36,312 nt of DNA from Haplomitrium mnioides (taxonomy: Eukaryota; Marchantiophyta; Haplomitriopsida; Calobryales). The position numbers and the translations under genes were made by a program. The notes under the pieces were generated by a model. The model searched no databases and was not told where the DNA came from. It was given only the letters and a program-made list of their open reading frames with translations. Of this stretch, positions 22,606-33,129 are shown piece by piece (the stretch's first letter is position 1; every line of letters starts with the position of its first letter). The stretch lies in contig JBNGIS010031056.1 of the NCBI GenBank assembly GCA_049999725.1, positions 1 to 36,312 on the forward strand. The letters run 5' to 3'.

Positions 22606-24254
22606 AATTAGAAGTAGAGAATGTAGAAGCACTTTTAAGAAGAGACTGCAAAAACAAATGATTAAAGAAAACTTGAATATAAAATGAAAAAAAGAAAGGG
22701 AGCTTCCATGTGAGCATATATTTCATTGATAATTTTTATGAAAACCAATACATTTTGCTCAAGAAATTGAATCGTGAAGAAAAAACTTAAATTGGATTTG
22801 GAATGTAACAAGAATAGAACTTCATCAAATAAGTGAAAAAAAAATACTTCATCATGTAGAGAAGTTACATCACTCTTATGCTACGGCTCTATTCTCTTCA
22901 AGAGGAATTATCTCATCTAAATCAACTACTTGAGAGACTTCAACATCTACAGCCGCTACAGAGTCTTGCTGAGACTTTCTAGTCCTAGAGATGGCAACAT
23001 AATCACCAATAGCACGTGCAGTACCAAGAGGAACATGTTCTTTGTGGTACGTATATAATATTTGCGATTTGGTGACATTGGATGGCAAAGAAGCCAATGT
23101 CAAAAGTCTCTAGGGAATATAGATAGATTGATGTCTATCATATTCCATAGTGATGCAATTTTGCATCAACTTCAAAGCACAGACAAGGTCTTTGCCAGAC
23201 CTAGAGCAAAGATCTAAGATCCAATCTTGCTCTGTTGATAAATGGTTAATGAAAAAATTGTGAAGAGCTTGGGACTTTTGGTAAACATTCACAAGAGCAT
23301 CATTTCCCAGATGTTATAGCTTGGCCGACACAGTAAGGCGATTGAACACACTCCACATAATTTTCCGAGAACAACCACTAGCATCATCAGGTTGTTAGTT
23401 GAAGAGCCTCATGCTCCTTGTGCCCTCCTCTGTCCAGTTGCTCACAGTCCAATACTTGTGGGTGTGAGCGATTCTTGGACCACTCGAATGATGAATATTG
23501 ATTTTGTCCATGAAGTAAGAAAAACAAACAAATCCAACACTTGAAAGATAGTGTAGGAAAACTAAACAAGATAAAAAAAACAATTTAATCAAAAAAAACT
23601 TACCAGATGTCGTGGTCGATGGCCCAGCAAACCTCCAATAGAGCATCTTCAATGATGCCAAATTGTTGCTAAGAATGGATTATTACAAAATACCAAAAAT
23701 CAGAAGTTGTGATTGCCGCAAATAAGGAAACCATATCAAAAATGTCAGCCCTGGTAAATGGTTTGGAGTTGTTGTGCTTGCATTCTTTAAGGTTGTAACC
23801 AAAAGGATTGTCTGTAATTGCTAAAGTGAAACATCTAGGTTTCATGAATCCCTTCAACTAACGAGCATTTGCTTCTCCGTGGACTTGGTAATATGCCACG
23901 TTGAGTCTATCAACAAAAGAACATTAAGTCCTCGTCTTTGTCTTGAAGAACTCCTTCAATAGGAAGGGTAGTAGCATCATTTAGTTGCCTTAATTTCCAC
24001 TCTCTAGCTTTCTAGAAATGAAGCAGAGAAGCATGAGGGTAGGATGCAAGTGTCAGGGCTTGGTCTTGATCTTCTGAGGCTTCTTCAACCCCCAATATTT
24101 TTCGCCTTTTGGTAGTTGCTGTCAACTTTTTGGCAAGCTACCGTTTAAGGGTTTTTTCCTCCTGCACACATCAAAAATGAAAAACAATAAGAGGAGAAAA
24201 CAAAAAAAAAATTAGACTTTAAAGAGGAAGTGAATGAGAGCAAGGACCCAAACT

Positions 24255-24410
24255 AACATGGACATTGAAGTCCATGTGTGCATGGATGTTGAAGTCCAAG
24301 CACCTGGACTCTCTAGTCCATACGCGCATGAACTTTCTAGTCCAAACACGCCAAAATAGAGTCTTTGCATGCACAGACTTGATAGTTCATGCGAGCATTG
24401 ACTCAAAATT
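24255..24410. repeat. 24-bp-type minisatellite in methyltransferase intron 2
   Basis: About six diverged units of roughly 24 bp lie wholly inside the inferred intron 24162-24483. Examples are TCCATGTGTGCATGGATG, TGGACTCTCTAGTCC and ATACGCGCATGAACTTTCTA. The pairing halves GGACT and AGTCC are still visible. Confidence 0.75.
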
Positions 24411-26039
24411 CTAACAAAAGTCTATTTACAAAAATTCAATGCAACTCTAGAAAAATAAATGTAGAAAGGAAAAACAAACTTACCAAAAGCTTCTCAAAAC
24501 TGAAGTAAAATGCAAACATCTTTGACTCCTCAGTGTGGAGAGGGTACACCTCTTTTGCTTCTTCCCAAGAGCTGCAGTAGACTTTGGAGCATGACTGCTA
24601 AAACTTTATGTCTCTTTAGTTCGTGAGACATTTCTTCAATTGAAAGCTTTGCAACTTCCATGCGTTTCAAAACAGAAATTTTAACTTCGTTTAGAAGACT
24701 TGACGAGACCTCCATGGTGTCCACTTCATGTCCTCCATTCTCAGCAATCCCTTGGCCTTAGGCTTCTGACCCTTCATCATATTTTTCTCCCACATAGAAA
24801 AATGGCTCTATTGTAAATCCTAGAGCTCACCACTTTGGAACGCCAGCTGGAACCAATTATCTTGAGAAGTGAATGTGTTCTCAACAGTTGACTTGATCTC
24901 AAGGGTCTCTAGCACCAACTCTCTTTTTAATTTCTGAGATGAAACCATCTCACTCTCCATGAACCTCCAATGCTAATATTTGACCTTCTGAATCAATGTC
25001 ATTTCCATTGTCGTATTTGGTCGTAATTGTCATCTATTGCAAATATGCGGGCTTCTGTTGGTGTTAAGTCCATGTACACATAACAATTGCAAAGTGACAA
25101 GATTGGATTCTTCACTCCGCATTTGGTGATCTAAGCTGCCTTGCGGCAGCATTGTGATTGCTTTTTGCAATCTCGTATCGATACTTGTCAGGGTTCTTCA
25201 GATAAAACTCTGACTTATCCTTCAACTAGCACTTTGAGTCAATGACAATAATAGCAAAACTGTGCACACATTTATTTGTGAGCATTCTTTGCGCCAGAAG
25301 CTCAACAAAGTCTTCATTCCACCTCCTAGTCTGAAATGGTCTTTAGTTGTCTTCATTCCAAGTTTTCAAAGATTTAAATTCTCCAGCCAAATTGTAATAG
25401 TTTCCTCTCATACTTTGCATTGTTGGATTGCAGACTCTTTGATTTTATTTTTATCTTCCTTAGATATTGTTTGAGGGTCCACTTGCTCATGCTCTGGAAA
25501 TGTTCAAATTCTCTTATGTGATTGCCTTTTGGATCTAGATGTTGGAGCTTGAACTGGCTTCGGCTCTACTTCCTCCCCTGAGCTGCTCGGTGTTGAAGAT
25601 GACGGGGTCGCAGAAGATGACATTGTTGGAGACTAAGAGGGGCTGGCTCTTCCTCAATAATTGGAGCTGGAACAGGCTTCTTCTTTGGGACTACTTGTTT
25701 CTTCTTTTTTGGAGCCTCAACTGCTCCACCACTTTTCTCTTCTTTACAATTGAAGGTCCTATAGTTGTTGCTAACATTGTTGCTACGCTTGGATGTGACA
25801 CTAATTGCACAATGTAGACTCCCTACTTGGGCTTCAGCAATTTGATGTTGATAGCCATCTTGATGAAGCTCCGTTCGATGCACTTTGCATCCGAGTATGC
25901 ATCAACGAAGTTTGCCAAATATTGAGTGAACTGAAAAAACAAATTTAGAAAAATCAAATATATTAAAAAAATCTCCATATATTATAATGAGTAACAATGT
26001 ACTAAACATTAAGTCTAAGCTAAAAAAGACTCGCGAATT

Positions 26040-26396
26040 TATGTGTGAATTGACTCCGGAGTTCATGCGTGCATGGACTCCCTAGTCCATGCAGGCACCG
26101 ACTCCCTAGTCCATGCGGTACGAACTCCTTAGTCCGTGCGCGCATGGACTCCCTAATATATGTGCACACAGACTCCCTAGTACATGCACACACATACTCC
26201 CTAGTACATGCGTGCATGGACTCTCTAGTACATGTGTGCATGGACTCCCTAGTACATGTGCGTATGGACACCCGAGTCTATGCGCACATGGACTATGGAG
26301 TCCATGCGAGCAAGGACTCTGGAGTCCATGCTCGCATAGACTAGCAAGTCTATGTACGAATGGACTTAGGAGCCCATGAACGCATTGAACTCCAAG
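26040..26396. repeat. 24-bp hairpin minisatellite, about 15 units, in methyltransferase intron 1
   Basis: About 15 units of 24 bp run head to tail, with an average sequence close to ATGCGTGCATGGACT followed by CCCTAGTAC. Many units form a perfect hairpin with the next: GCATGGACT, a CCCT loop, then AGTCCATGC (for example 26067-26093). The array lies inside the inferred intron 25931-26442. Because 24 is divisible by three, it gives long artefactual frames on both strands (for example THGLPSPC-type octapeptides), which I do not call genes. It has no spacers, so it is not a CRISPR array. Confidence 0.92.
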
Positions 26397-26802
26397 TCAT
26401 CCTAAAAAGAAAACAAATGAAAAAAGGGTCTTAAGATCTTACCTTGTCATCGTCTTTACCCAACTGTAGATGCTTGCAGAAGATGTCCCTCTGGTTCATC
26501 TCTAAAAAACAAAATCATTTGCGATGGGCTTTGTAAAGGGTAATGCTATCTTGTGACTGCACAAGCAGCCCAATGTTAGCTCGCTGCCCCTCTCGAATCA
26601 TTGTTATTTGGACCAAAAGGCCCTGGTTATATTTTTCACCCTCACTAGCAAAAAGGTAAAGGTGTTGATCAATGTCTTTCATTGATTCACAATTAAATAG
26701 CCATTTCCAGTCTAATTATTTTGGCTCAAGAACCTTGATAACATTCGAATACATGTAGGGCTTCGGTTGAGCAGGTTTGGAAACATTGACATGTGATGCC
26801 AT

Positions 26803-27254
26803 TTTCTAGAAAGTAAAAACTAGTAGAATTTGAGGTGAAAAATCTTAGGAACAAAAGTCCACAACAATTAAATGGCTGAAAATGGCAAAAAAAAAGAGAA
26901 GAAAATCCAAAAACAGCGATGACAGGAAAACAAAAACTAGAAAGTCAACTCATGACAATGGAAAGAAACTTTCCATTGTTGCTCTTTTTATTCATAAATT
27001 TCAAAAAATACATTTTCTTGCCAAAAATGATTTGCGAAGCTCTTGACATGTAGTACAAAAAAAATTAGTATATAAAGCATCGCTTGTTTTCATCTTTCCA
27101 ATTTTTATTTTTTTCATTTTCTTCATAAAAAGTTCACAATTTTTTTGTTTTGCAAATTTTCTTTAAAAACCTTTATTTTGGGTAGGCCAAAAGAGGTTGA
27201 CAATATTTGATAAAATAGTTTATTCAAATAGTTGATTTTTAGTAAGCTTTGTCA
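26803..27254. promoter_or_regulatory. Divergent intergenic region, possible bidirectional promoter
   Basis: These 452 bp separate the start codons of the two head-to-head genes. The region is AT-rich with A and T runs. TATATAAAG at 27069-27077 lies about 180 bp before the plus-strand ATG and is a plausible TATA box. A minus-strand AATAAAAAG-type word near 26985-26995 is a weaker candidate for the other gene. Promoter function is inference from layout. Confidence 0.35.
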
Positions 27255-27477
27255 ATGACTAGAGTTTTTAAAAGCAAGAAGAGGTTAGAACTCCAAGGCT
27301 CATGTTCACAAAAAAGTGTTACTTTTGACTGGCAGCCAGAGATTTGTTCAAACTGCAATTCTTTGGAGGTAAGCAATGGACTACCAAAAGTATCAAGTGT
27401 GATGGTCAGTATATTGGGGAAAAAAATGGCTTTTGTTGAATCAAATAGCTTCACCCAACAAGATCAAGAAGGTGAAC

Positions 27478-27650
27478 CCTATGTGTACATAAGATCAAGA
27501 ATTGAAACTTTTATACGCATAGGGTCCAAGAGTAAACCCAATGCACGCATAGGATTAAGGAGTCAACAACTTGCGCTCAAAGGATCAAAGAGGGAGCCTA
27601 GTGCTCGTAGAAAATTGAAGAAACAACCTTCTGTACGCACAAGATCTTTG
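27478..27650. repeat. Minisatellite relatives in intron 1 of the DUF7869 gene
   Basis: Five or six diverged units of about 30-33 bp (CCTATGTGTACATAAGATCA, TATACGCATAGGGTCCAAGA, AATGCACGCATAGGATTAAG and so on) lie inside the inferred intron 27369-27736. They produce an artefactual Arg/Ser-rich stretch in the long frame 27249-27869. The core TATGCGCACATAGGATC belongs to the same family as the intron repeats of the neighbouring gene. Confidence 0.7.
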
Positions 27651-29414
27651 TTGCCGATCAAGCGGTCAAAGTTAAATCTTTCTTTTTTAACTACTCCAAT
27701 AGATCAACAGAAAGACATTCAACTCAAATTTTCCAGACGGTTGTGGACCTTCCTTCATTCTTATTTGATGGAGACCTCAAAATTCAAGATCAAAATGTTA
27801 TTATCCAAAACAAAAAATGCACAGAATCAATGGATGTTTTCAATTTTGGAGATGAATTGTTGTCTCTAATAGCACCACTCAAACAATGGGTAATTTCAAT
27901 TCAAGTTGGATCTCGCAATGAGATTGGAAAATCTGAATTAATTCAAATTCTTTTGGAGGAATCTTCAGACGATAGATTGGGAAATGATTCTAGCAAAGAG
28001 TCTCAATCAATCAATATTTTGTTGGAGTTATTGCTAATAACACCGATTATATTACAACAAACATTTCATAATATTAGGTTCAAGATATTGATGAAGATTC
28101 TATTTTAGGATGGTGCAGTTCTTCTAATCCTCAAGAAGGACCTTATCCTTTGAAAACTTATTTTGAGAGAACAAATAGTGTTTATAATGATGATCAAGAT
28201 CTTCAAGACGATGAATTATCTTCGATGGCTGGATTTGCCTACTGACCAAATCGACCAACACAACATAAGAATTCTTCAAATGGGCCAAAACCCAAATGAG
28301 TAAACACCTTACATGAAAATTCTTTACAGAAAATCCATCATGACAAGAGCTTTGTGAAGAAAAAGCTCAATCCAATGTCAACTTCTAAATTGAAGAGAAC
28401 TTCATGTTGTCAAAATAACTGTTTGTTATTGAGCAAGACAAATTTTTTAAAAATCATGAGAGAAACATATTTTTGACAAAGCATGAAGAATCAAGATATC
28501 ATATTGCAATGGAGAATGCCAAGAAAAGACTCTGATGTGGAGAATTGGTTCACTCTACTTGGCGGTACTGTTGTGTATGGAAGAGCCTTCAAATTAATTT
28601 TATCAACATGGAATCATAGAATCCAAAGGATTTAAAATCTAAAAAACGCAAATTCTAGAGGCATTTTTGGAAAAAGAGAACTATCTGCTAAAGGAGTATT
28701 TGTGCGTGAGTGGATGAATTGCTTTTTCTAGAGACACTACAAGAGAATGCCCACTCACAAAGTTTATAACTTGCTTGATAATTTTACAAAGTTGGAAGTT
28801 TATGACTACTACACAACTTATTTGAAAGAGAAAGATCACGATTGTAGTATTAGATTTTTAGGTTCTACAAAACATTGGAGAACTTATTTTCCAAATGAAA
28901 AATTTCCCAAACACAATGGATTTGTTGTTTGTAAAACATGCGAAGAAATCATTTTGAGAAAAATCTATCTTGTAGTTTGACAAAGGTAGCAAATTTCTCT
29001 TTTGAAACTTTTGGTTATCCCATGCTCTTTTTTTGAGACTCAAAGTTTAATTCTAGAGATGTTATATTTTCTCAACTTAGTGCCAAAAATATTTGTTTTT
29101 TAAAGTTGTTCAACAAACAAGATTTGAGTTCAATAATTTCTTACTAACTTGAGTTGTGAGAAGAGAGTCTCTGCTTGCAAGGGTTTGTTGTTCTTAATTT
29201 GAATCCAAACCTTGTCTATAGTCAAATAAAGTGAGGAAATAGATCTCATTGTAGGTGGTGACCTTAACCTTGCAACAAATTTTGCTTTTGTTGCTTTGAA
29301 TCAAGAGGCCTTTGTTAGATAAACAATAACAAGACTAGGTTTTGTTCTTGTTTCTTTCAAAACCAGTCGCGACAATAGTCAAAACAAGCCAGAATATTGT
29401 TGTTGTTGCTTTTG

Positions 29415-29515
29415 GTTCTATGTGCACACACGATCAGTTGTTGTCTCCACTGATCCTATGCTCACATAGGATTTGTTCTGGTTTTATTAATCCTTTGCGA
29501 ACAAAGAGTTCAAGC
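29415..29515. repeat. Minisatellite relatives in a later DUF7869 intron
   Basis: Three units are visible: TTCTATGTGCACACACGATC, CCTATGCTCACATAGGATTT and CCTTTGCGAACAAAGAGTT. They lie in the inferred intron of about 28985-29800. The second unit is an inverted-repeat-like CCTATG(N6)CATAGG. Confidence 0.6.
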
Positions 29516-31859
29516 TGCCTTTGAAATTGAAGTTCGAGTTTGTGACCCTTTGTTAGCAAATTGTGTTTTTCTCCTTTCAAATCTTTTGTTTATTTCAAGT
29601 CAAATACAAGTCTTTATTGTGAGTGTTATTCGGATTCTCCTTTATTGGAATTACCTAAAGTTTATTTGTGTCTTTTTATAAATTTTCACTTCTACCAATC
29701 CAACATTTGTTTAAGATGAATTGAATATTTTTAGCACCTGAGGTTGTCTTTTGAAGATTAAAACATCAACACATATTTTACTGAACTACTTTAATGTCTT
29801 TCATGCTTTGTGATAATGCAATCAAATATAATTGCCAAATATTTCTTCATTGTGACCAATAAATGAAAGAAAGAACAAAACTTGCAAACCATTGAAGAAA
29901 ATGTTGTGCAAATGGTCAAAAGTACTTGGGAATTGTCATTAATGGAATATAGATCAAAAGACAAATGCTATCATATATTGGCCTTTGCCACCAAAAAGCA
30001 TTAATGAAGATTGTTTGGTGGGTGTGCATGTTGTTGGTGCCCTAATATTCAATCATGCTCTTTCTTCAAGGGTCTTCTTAACCTACAGAGACTTGAGAAG
30101 CAATTCTAATTTGACAATTATTGTGCTCAACAAAATATTATGTGACTTTGAAAGGCCGCTGCCTTCAACTTTGTATCTTCAATTGGACAACATGACACAA
30201 GAGAACAAGAATTCTATCTTATTTGGATATCTTAGTCTCCTTATTGCCAACAATATTTTTCGAAAAATCAAGGTAGGATTTCTCATGGTTGGCCACACTC
30301 ATGATCAAATCGATCAAATATTCAACCAATTCTCGAAATGCTTAAAACACTTAAAAGCTTTCACGATTACGAGTCTTAGCGAGGCGCTTCAATTATAGTA
30401 TAATCTTAAACCTCAAGTAATTCTTTTGTTGGAAACTTGGGATTTCAAAATGTTTCTACAACAATGTTCCTCTCTAGTTCAAATGATACATGATATTACC
30501 TTTAATCACAAATTCAAGTTCCAGTTGATTGATTCAAATGCAAAGATTTGGAGCAAAGAGTTTTCAACAAATGAATTTTGGCTACCTCTAGATAATATTT
30601 GTCAACTCAAGTGCTAACCTGAAGTGGACACAAAAATTTTGAGTTCAATGTTGATTCCTCTCAAGGCATATTATGAAATCAAAAGATCTCAAAAGGAAGA
30701 AAGATAAGTTGATGCCGAGAAAGTGGTCATTGCAATAATAGACAACATAGGCAAGAATTGCTATAAGTTTCTTATAGATTCTGATATTCATAGTGGAATG
30801 ACTCTTTTCTTGCCCAACAAGAGATTGGAACCCACATCCTTGAAAAAAAAAAGACAAGGACTAAAAGCAAAATTTACATTTCCACCTTCACAACCAACAA
30901 ACACTTGTAGCAATTCTCAAAATGTTTGTCTAGGTTCTCAGTTTGATGCTCAATAGACTGAGGAAGATACTTCAGTACAACAAATACTTTGTACATGTCG
31001 AGCAATCTGTGATGGAGCACCTAGGTTGTAAGAATGGACTCTTTCTAACAACACTCAATATGGGCACAAATTTGGCAATCTATATGAGGTGAAAGCTAGA
31101 ATGTTTATTTATGTTGTTGCATCTCTAGATCCAATGGGCAAATTGTTTTGGGTTGCCAAAGTTCTCAAAGTTTTGTTATTTGATGAGGAAGAACCCCCAA
31201 ACCTGAAACAAGTACGTGTTTAATGGTTTGCTTGTGAGGCTGAGGATGAATTTTCTAGACAATACTTACCATAAAAAATAACAACAACAAAAGGGAAACG
31301 CAAATCCAAGTTACATATCGATGTACTTGATGTGACAAAAATCACAATTTTGTCTTTTGATTTTCTTCTTACACAAAAAAAAAAATTGATTGAGAAAAAC
31401 CACTCTAGCTACCATTAAATCAAATCTATTTGAGTAAGAAAGAAAAAATGCAATCAATCTTGATATGTTTGAAAGAGATTCAATCACTGTCATTAACACT
31501 GATACAAATCAAGTAAATCTTAATGAATCTTCTTAAGCTGAATCCAAAGAAGTCAAGGCAAGTGACTAAAGTAATTTAAGAATTTAATTGTATAATTTGT
31601 ACTTTCAATTATATTGTTATTTAAAATTATTATTTTCTAAATTACGTAAGAATTTTTTATAGGAATTTGTTGAATTTATCTGCCACCTTGAACTTTTAAG
31701 TGTAAATTCTAAGTTGAATGTTACTCTTTGTAAATGAAACGTGAATCTTTAGTTAATATTTTCATTTGGTTTGTAAAATATTTTCTTATCCAAAATGCAA
31801 GTATGTTGTTTCTCTTTTCAGTGCTTGCTAGAGAGTTTAAGGTTATTGTAGTGCTGAAG

Positions 31860-32800
31860 CATCTGCCCATATTGACTACTTATCTTTTGCTTATAAAGAC
31901 TTTGATGTAAAGCTGAAAACCTTCGGCACGCTTTAACTTAGATGTAGAGCTTTCTAGCCATTTTACTTCTAGATTCCGAATCAAGAAACAAAATCTTTAG
32001 CGTGCGTAAAGTTTGTTGCAAAAAATAAAACCTTTAGCGTTTGTATCTTCGGTTGTAGAAGTATGAACCTTATGTGCGTATAGACTTTGATTTGCATATT
32101 GAAACATCGTGCGTGCAAAAAATCTCCTACGAAATCTAAACCTAGGTTCTTGATAGCCTTTGTTGTGGAGTGTTTAGATAGTGAGCTCGGATTCCTATGC
32201 GTGTATAGACTTTGGAGTAGAGTGTTCAGATGTTCAGCTTGGATTCCTATGTGGGCATAGACTTTGGGGTGGAATTCCAAGCTTGCCACACATTTTACTT
32301 CTCATATACAACCCTCAAGCTTCTACATACAAAGACTACCAATTAGAATTTAGATTCTACATTGGTGAAAGACTCTTTTATAGAACTTGAAACCTTTGTT
32401 TGGTACAATCTAGTCAAAAACTTAGAAATGTTTCTTGTTTACACTCTTAATTCAATCTTCTTTACCACTGCTTTTCTGATTCTGAATATGACTCCTTTGT
32501 GTAGATGTCTTTCTAAATTATAAAATATTTTTAAATGTTGAAACCTTTTTTTTATGCCCACTTTAACTTTTGCGTGTATGGATTTTCAACTATAAAAGAA
32601 AGATTCTTTCTTGCTTCAACTTGAAAATAGATCTTCTAAATCCACACAATGTTTTGTTTTGTTGGTTTATGTATCTACAACTGCAAACTCATTCCCTTGA
32701 CTCCTAGTCCACTTGGGTATTTTCCTCATGTTTTGTAATTGTTTTTCCAAAAAATAAGTTTCAAAGAGCACTATGTCTATGCGCTTCTAGAGTTTGTGCA
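31860..32800. repeat. Minisatellite relatives in the 3' flank of the DUF7869 gene
   Basis: Variants of TATGCGTGTATAGACTTTGG recur at about 32068, 32197 and 32249, with further degenerate copies near 31925, 32030, 32110, 32572 and 32773. The two best copies, about 32188-32217 and 32240-32270, share GGATTCCTATG, then a GCGTGTATAGACTTTGG or GGGCATAGACTTTGG stretch, with a period near 52 bp. No coding frame is supported here; 31981-32289 minus is repeat-derived. Confidence 0.65.
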
Positions 32801-33125
32801 ACTAAACATATTTCAAAATAGTTTCTTCATAAGTGTATTTCAATTTTTTGGCTTTAAATTGTAATAAAAGATAAATGCAAGTTTATTGTAAAAACCTACT
32901 ATAATTTTTATACTTTTCATAAATTTTGAGATTTCTAATATTTTCATAAAAATTTGGAATATTGTTTGAATTTGCATAGTGAAATTTACTCTTGCTCTAT
33001 CATCCTTATTAAAACGGCCAAAAATAAAGTTCAAAAACTCACGTTATTATTGTTTTAAAAAATTATCTCGTTTTCTCTCCTTTTTGAGCTCAAAACTCAT
33101 GTTTTTTCCTTAAAACAAAAGTTCA
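32800..33125. other. AT-rich spacer, no feature seen
   Basis: Very AT-rich DNA between the 3' flank of the DUF7869 unit and the copia gag. No terminal inverted repeat, domain or tandem repeat is evident here. Confidence 0.4.
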
Positions 33126-33129
33126 TGTT

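Larger units (their letters stand above)
22876..26802 (-). pseudogene. Decayed four-exon gene: ParB-like segment plus beta-class DNA methyltransferase
   Basis: Inferred exons: 26802-26443, 25930-24484, 24161-23604 and about 23520-22876. Start ATG is at 26802. Donors GTAAGA or GTAAGT at 26442, 24483 and 23603 and acceptors CAG at 25931 and 24162 are clear; the last acceptor is damaged. Exon 1 (MASHVNVSKPAQPKPYMYSN) is novel to me. Exon 2 has a Lys/Pro-rich linker, then FVELLAQRM, FAIIVID and KYRYEIAKSNHNAAARQL (about 25134-25190), which resembles the ParB/sulfiredoxin-type core; then VYMDLTPTEARIFAIDDNYD. Exon 3 has ITDNPFG (23798-23815), in the place of a DPPY/NPPF catalytic motif. Exon 4 has WILDLCSRSG (about 23200-23226) and LMQNCITMEYDRHQS, the AdoMet-binding motif. 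Motif IV before motif I is the permuted order of beta-class N4-cytosine or N6-adenine methyltransferases. At least nine stops and several frameshifts make it a pseudogene. The methyltransferase call is firm; the ParB call is tentative. Confidence 0.72.
27255..31540 (+). pseudogene. Decayed multi-exon gene of the DUF7869 family (DDE-like core suspected)
   Basis: Exon 1 is 27255-27368 (MTRVFKSKK to CNSLE, donor GTAAGC). Exon 2 starts at 27737 after TTTTCCAG (TVVDLPSFLFDGDL). A possible exon boundary follows near 28078. 28330-28980 carries CCQNNCLL, VVYGRAFKLILSTWNHRIQRI-like sequence, GVFVREWMNCFF, MPTHKVYNLLDN and FPNEKFPKHNGFVVCKTCEE, a Cys-x2-Cys motif. A likely intron covers about 28985-29800. 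Next come MKERTKLANH and ILGIVINGI-like sequence (29868-29945), the eroded counterpart of a DGMDQ motif. Then 29985-30398 has VHVVGALIFN, YLQLDNMTQENKN and VGFLMVGHTHDQIDQIF. The latter two carry the Asp and His-x-His-x3-Asp residues typical of the family. The tail continues to ASLDPMGKLFWVAKVLKV near 31130-31170. Many stops and frameshifts. Family membership is firm. A nuclease or transposase role is inference from the spacing of acidic residues. Confidence 0.75.

Noticed and set aside
26020-26379. Long open frames with THGLPSPC-like octapeptide repeats on both strands
   Set aside because: They are produced by the 24-bp unit length (divisible by three) and lie within a splice-supported intron. 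No flanking coding sequence continues them.
26040-26396. CRISPR-like array
   Set aside because: Units are contiguous with no spacers, are strongly diverged, and the context is a plant nuclear genome with no cas genes.
27249-27869. A single continuous 206-codon Arg/Ser-rich protein
   Set aside because: The frame runs through a likely intron (GTAAGC after 27368, TTTTCCAG before 27737) filled with minisatellite, and the second exon continues in another frame.
22400-32800. Terminal inverted repeats of the two-gene unit
   Set aside because: I compared sequence near 22395-22500 with 32700-33100 by eye and found only minisatellite-type similarity, not a clear inverted repeat.
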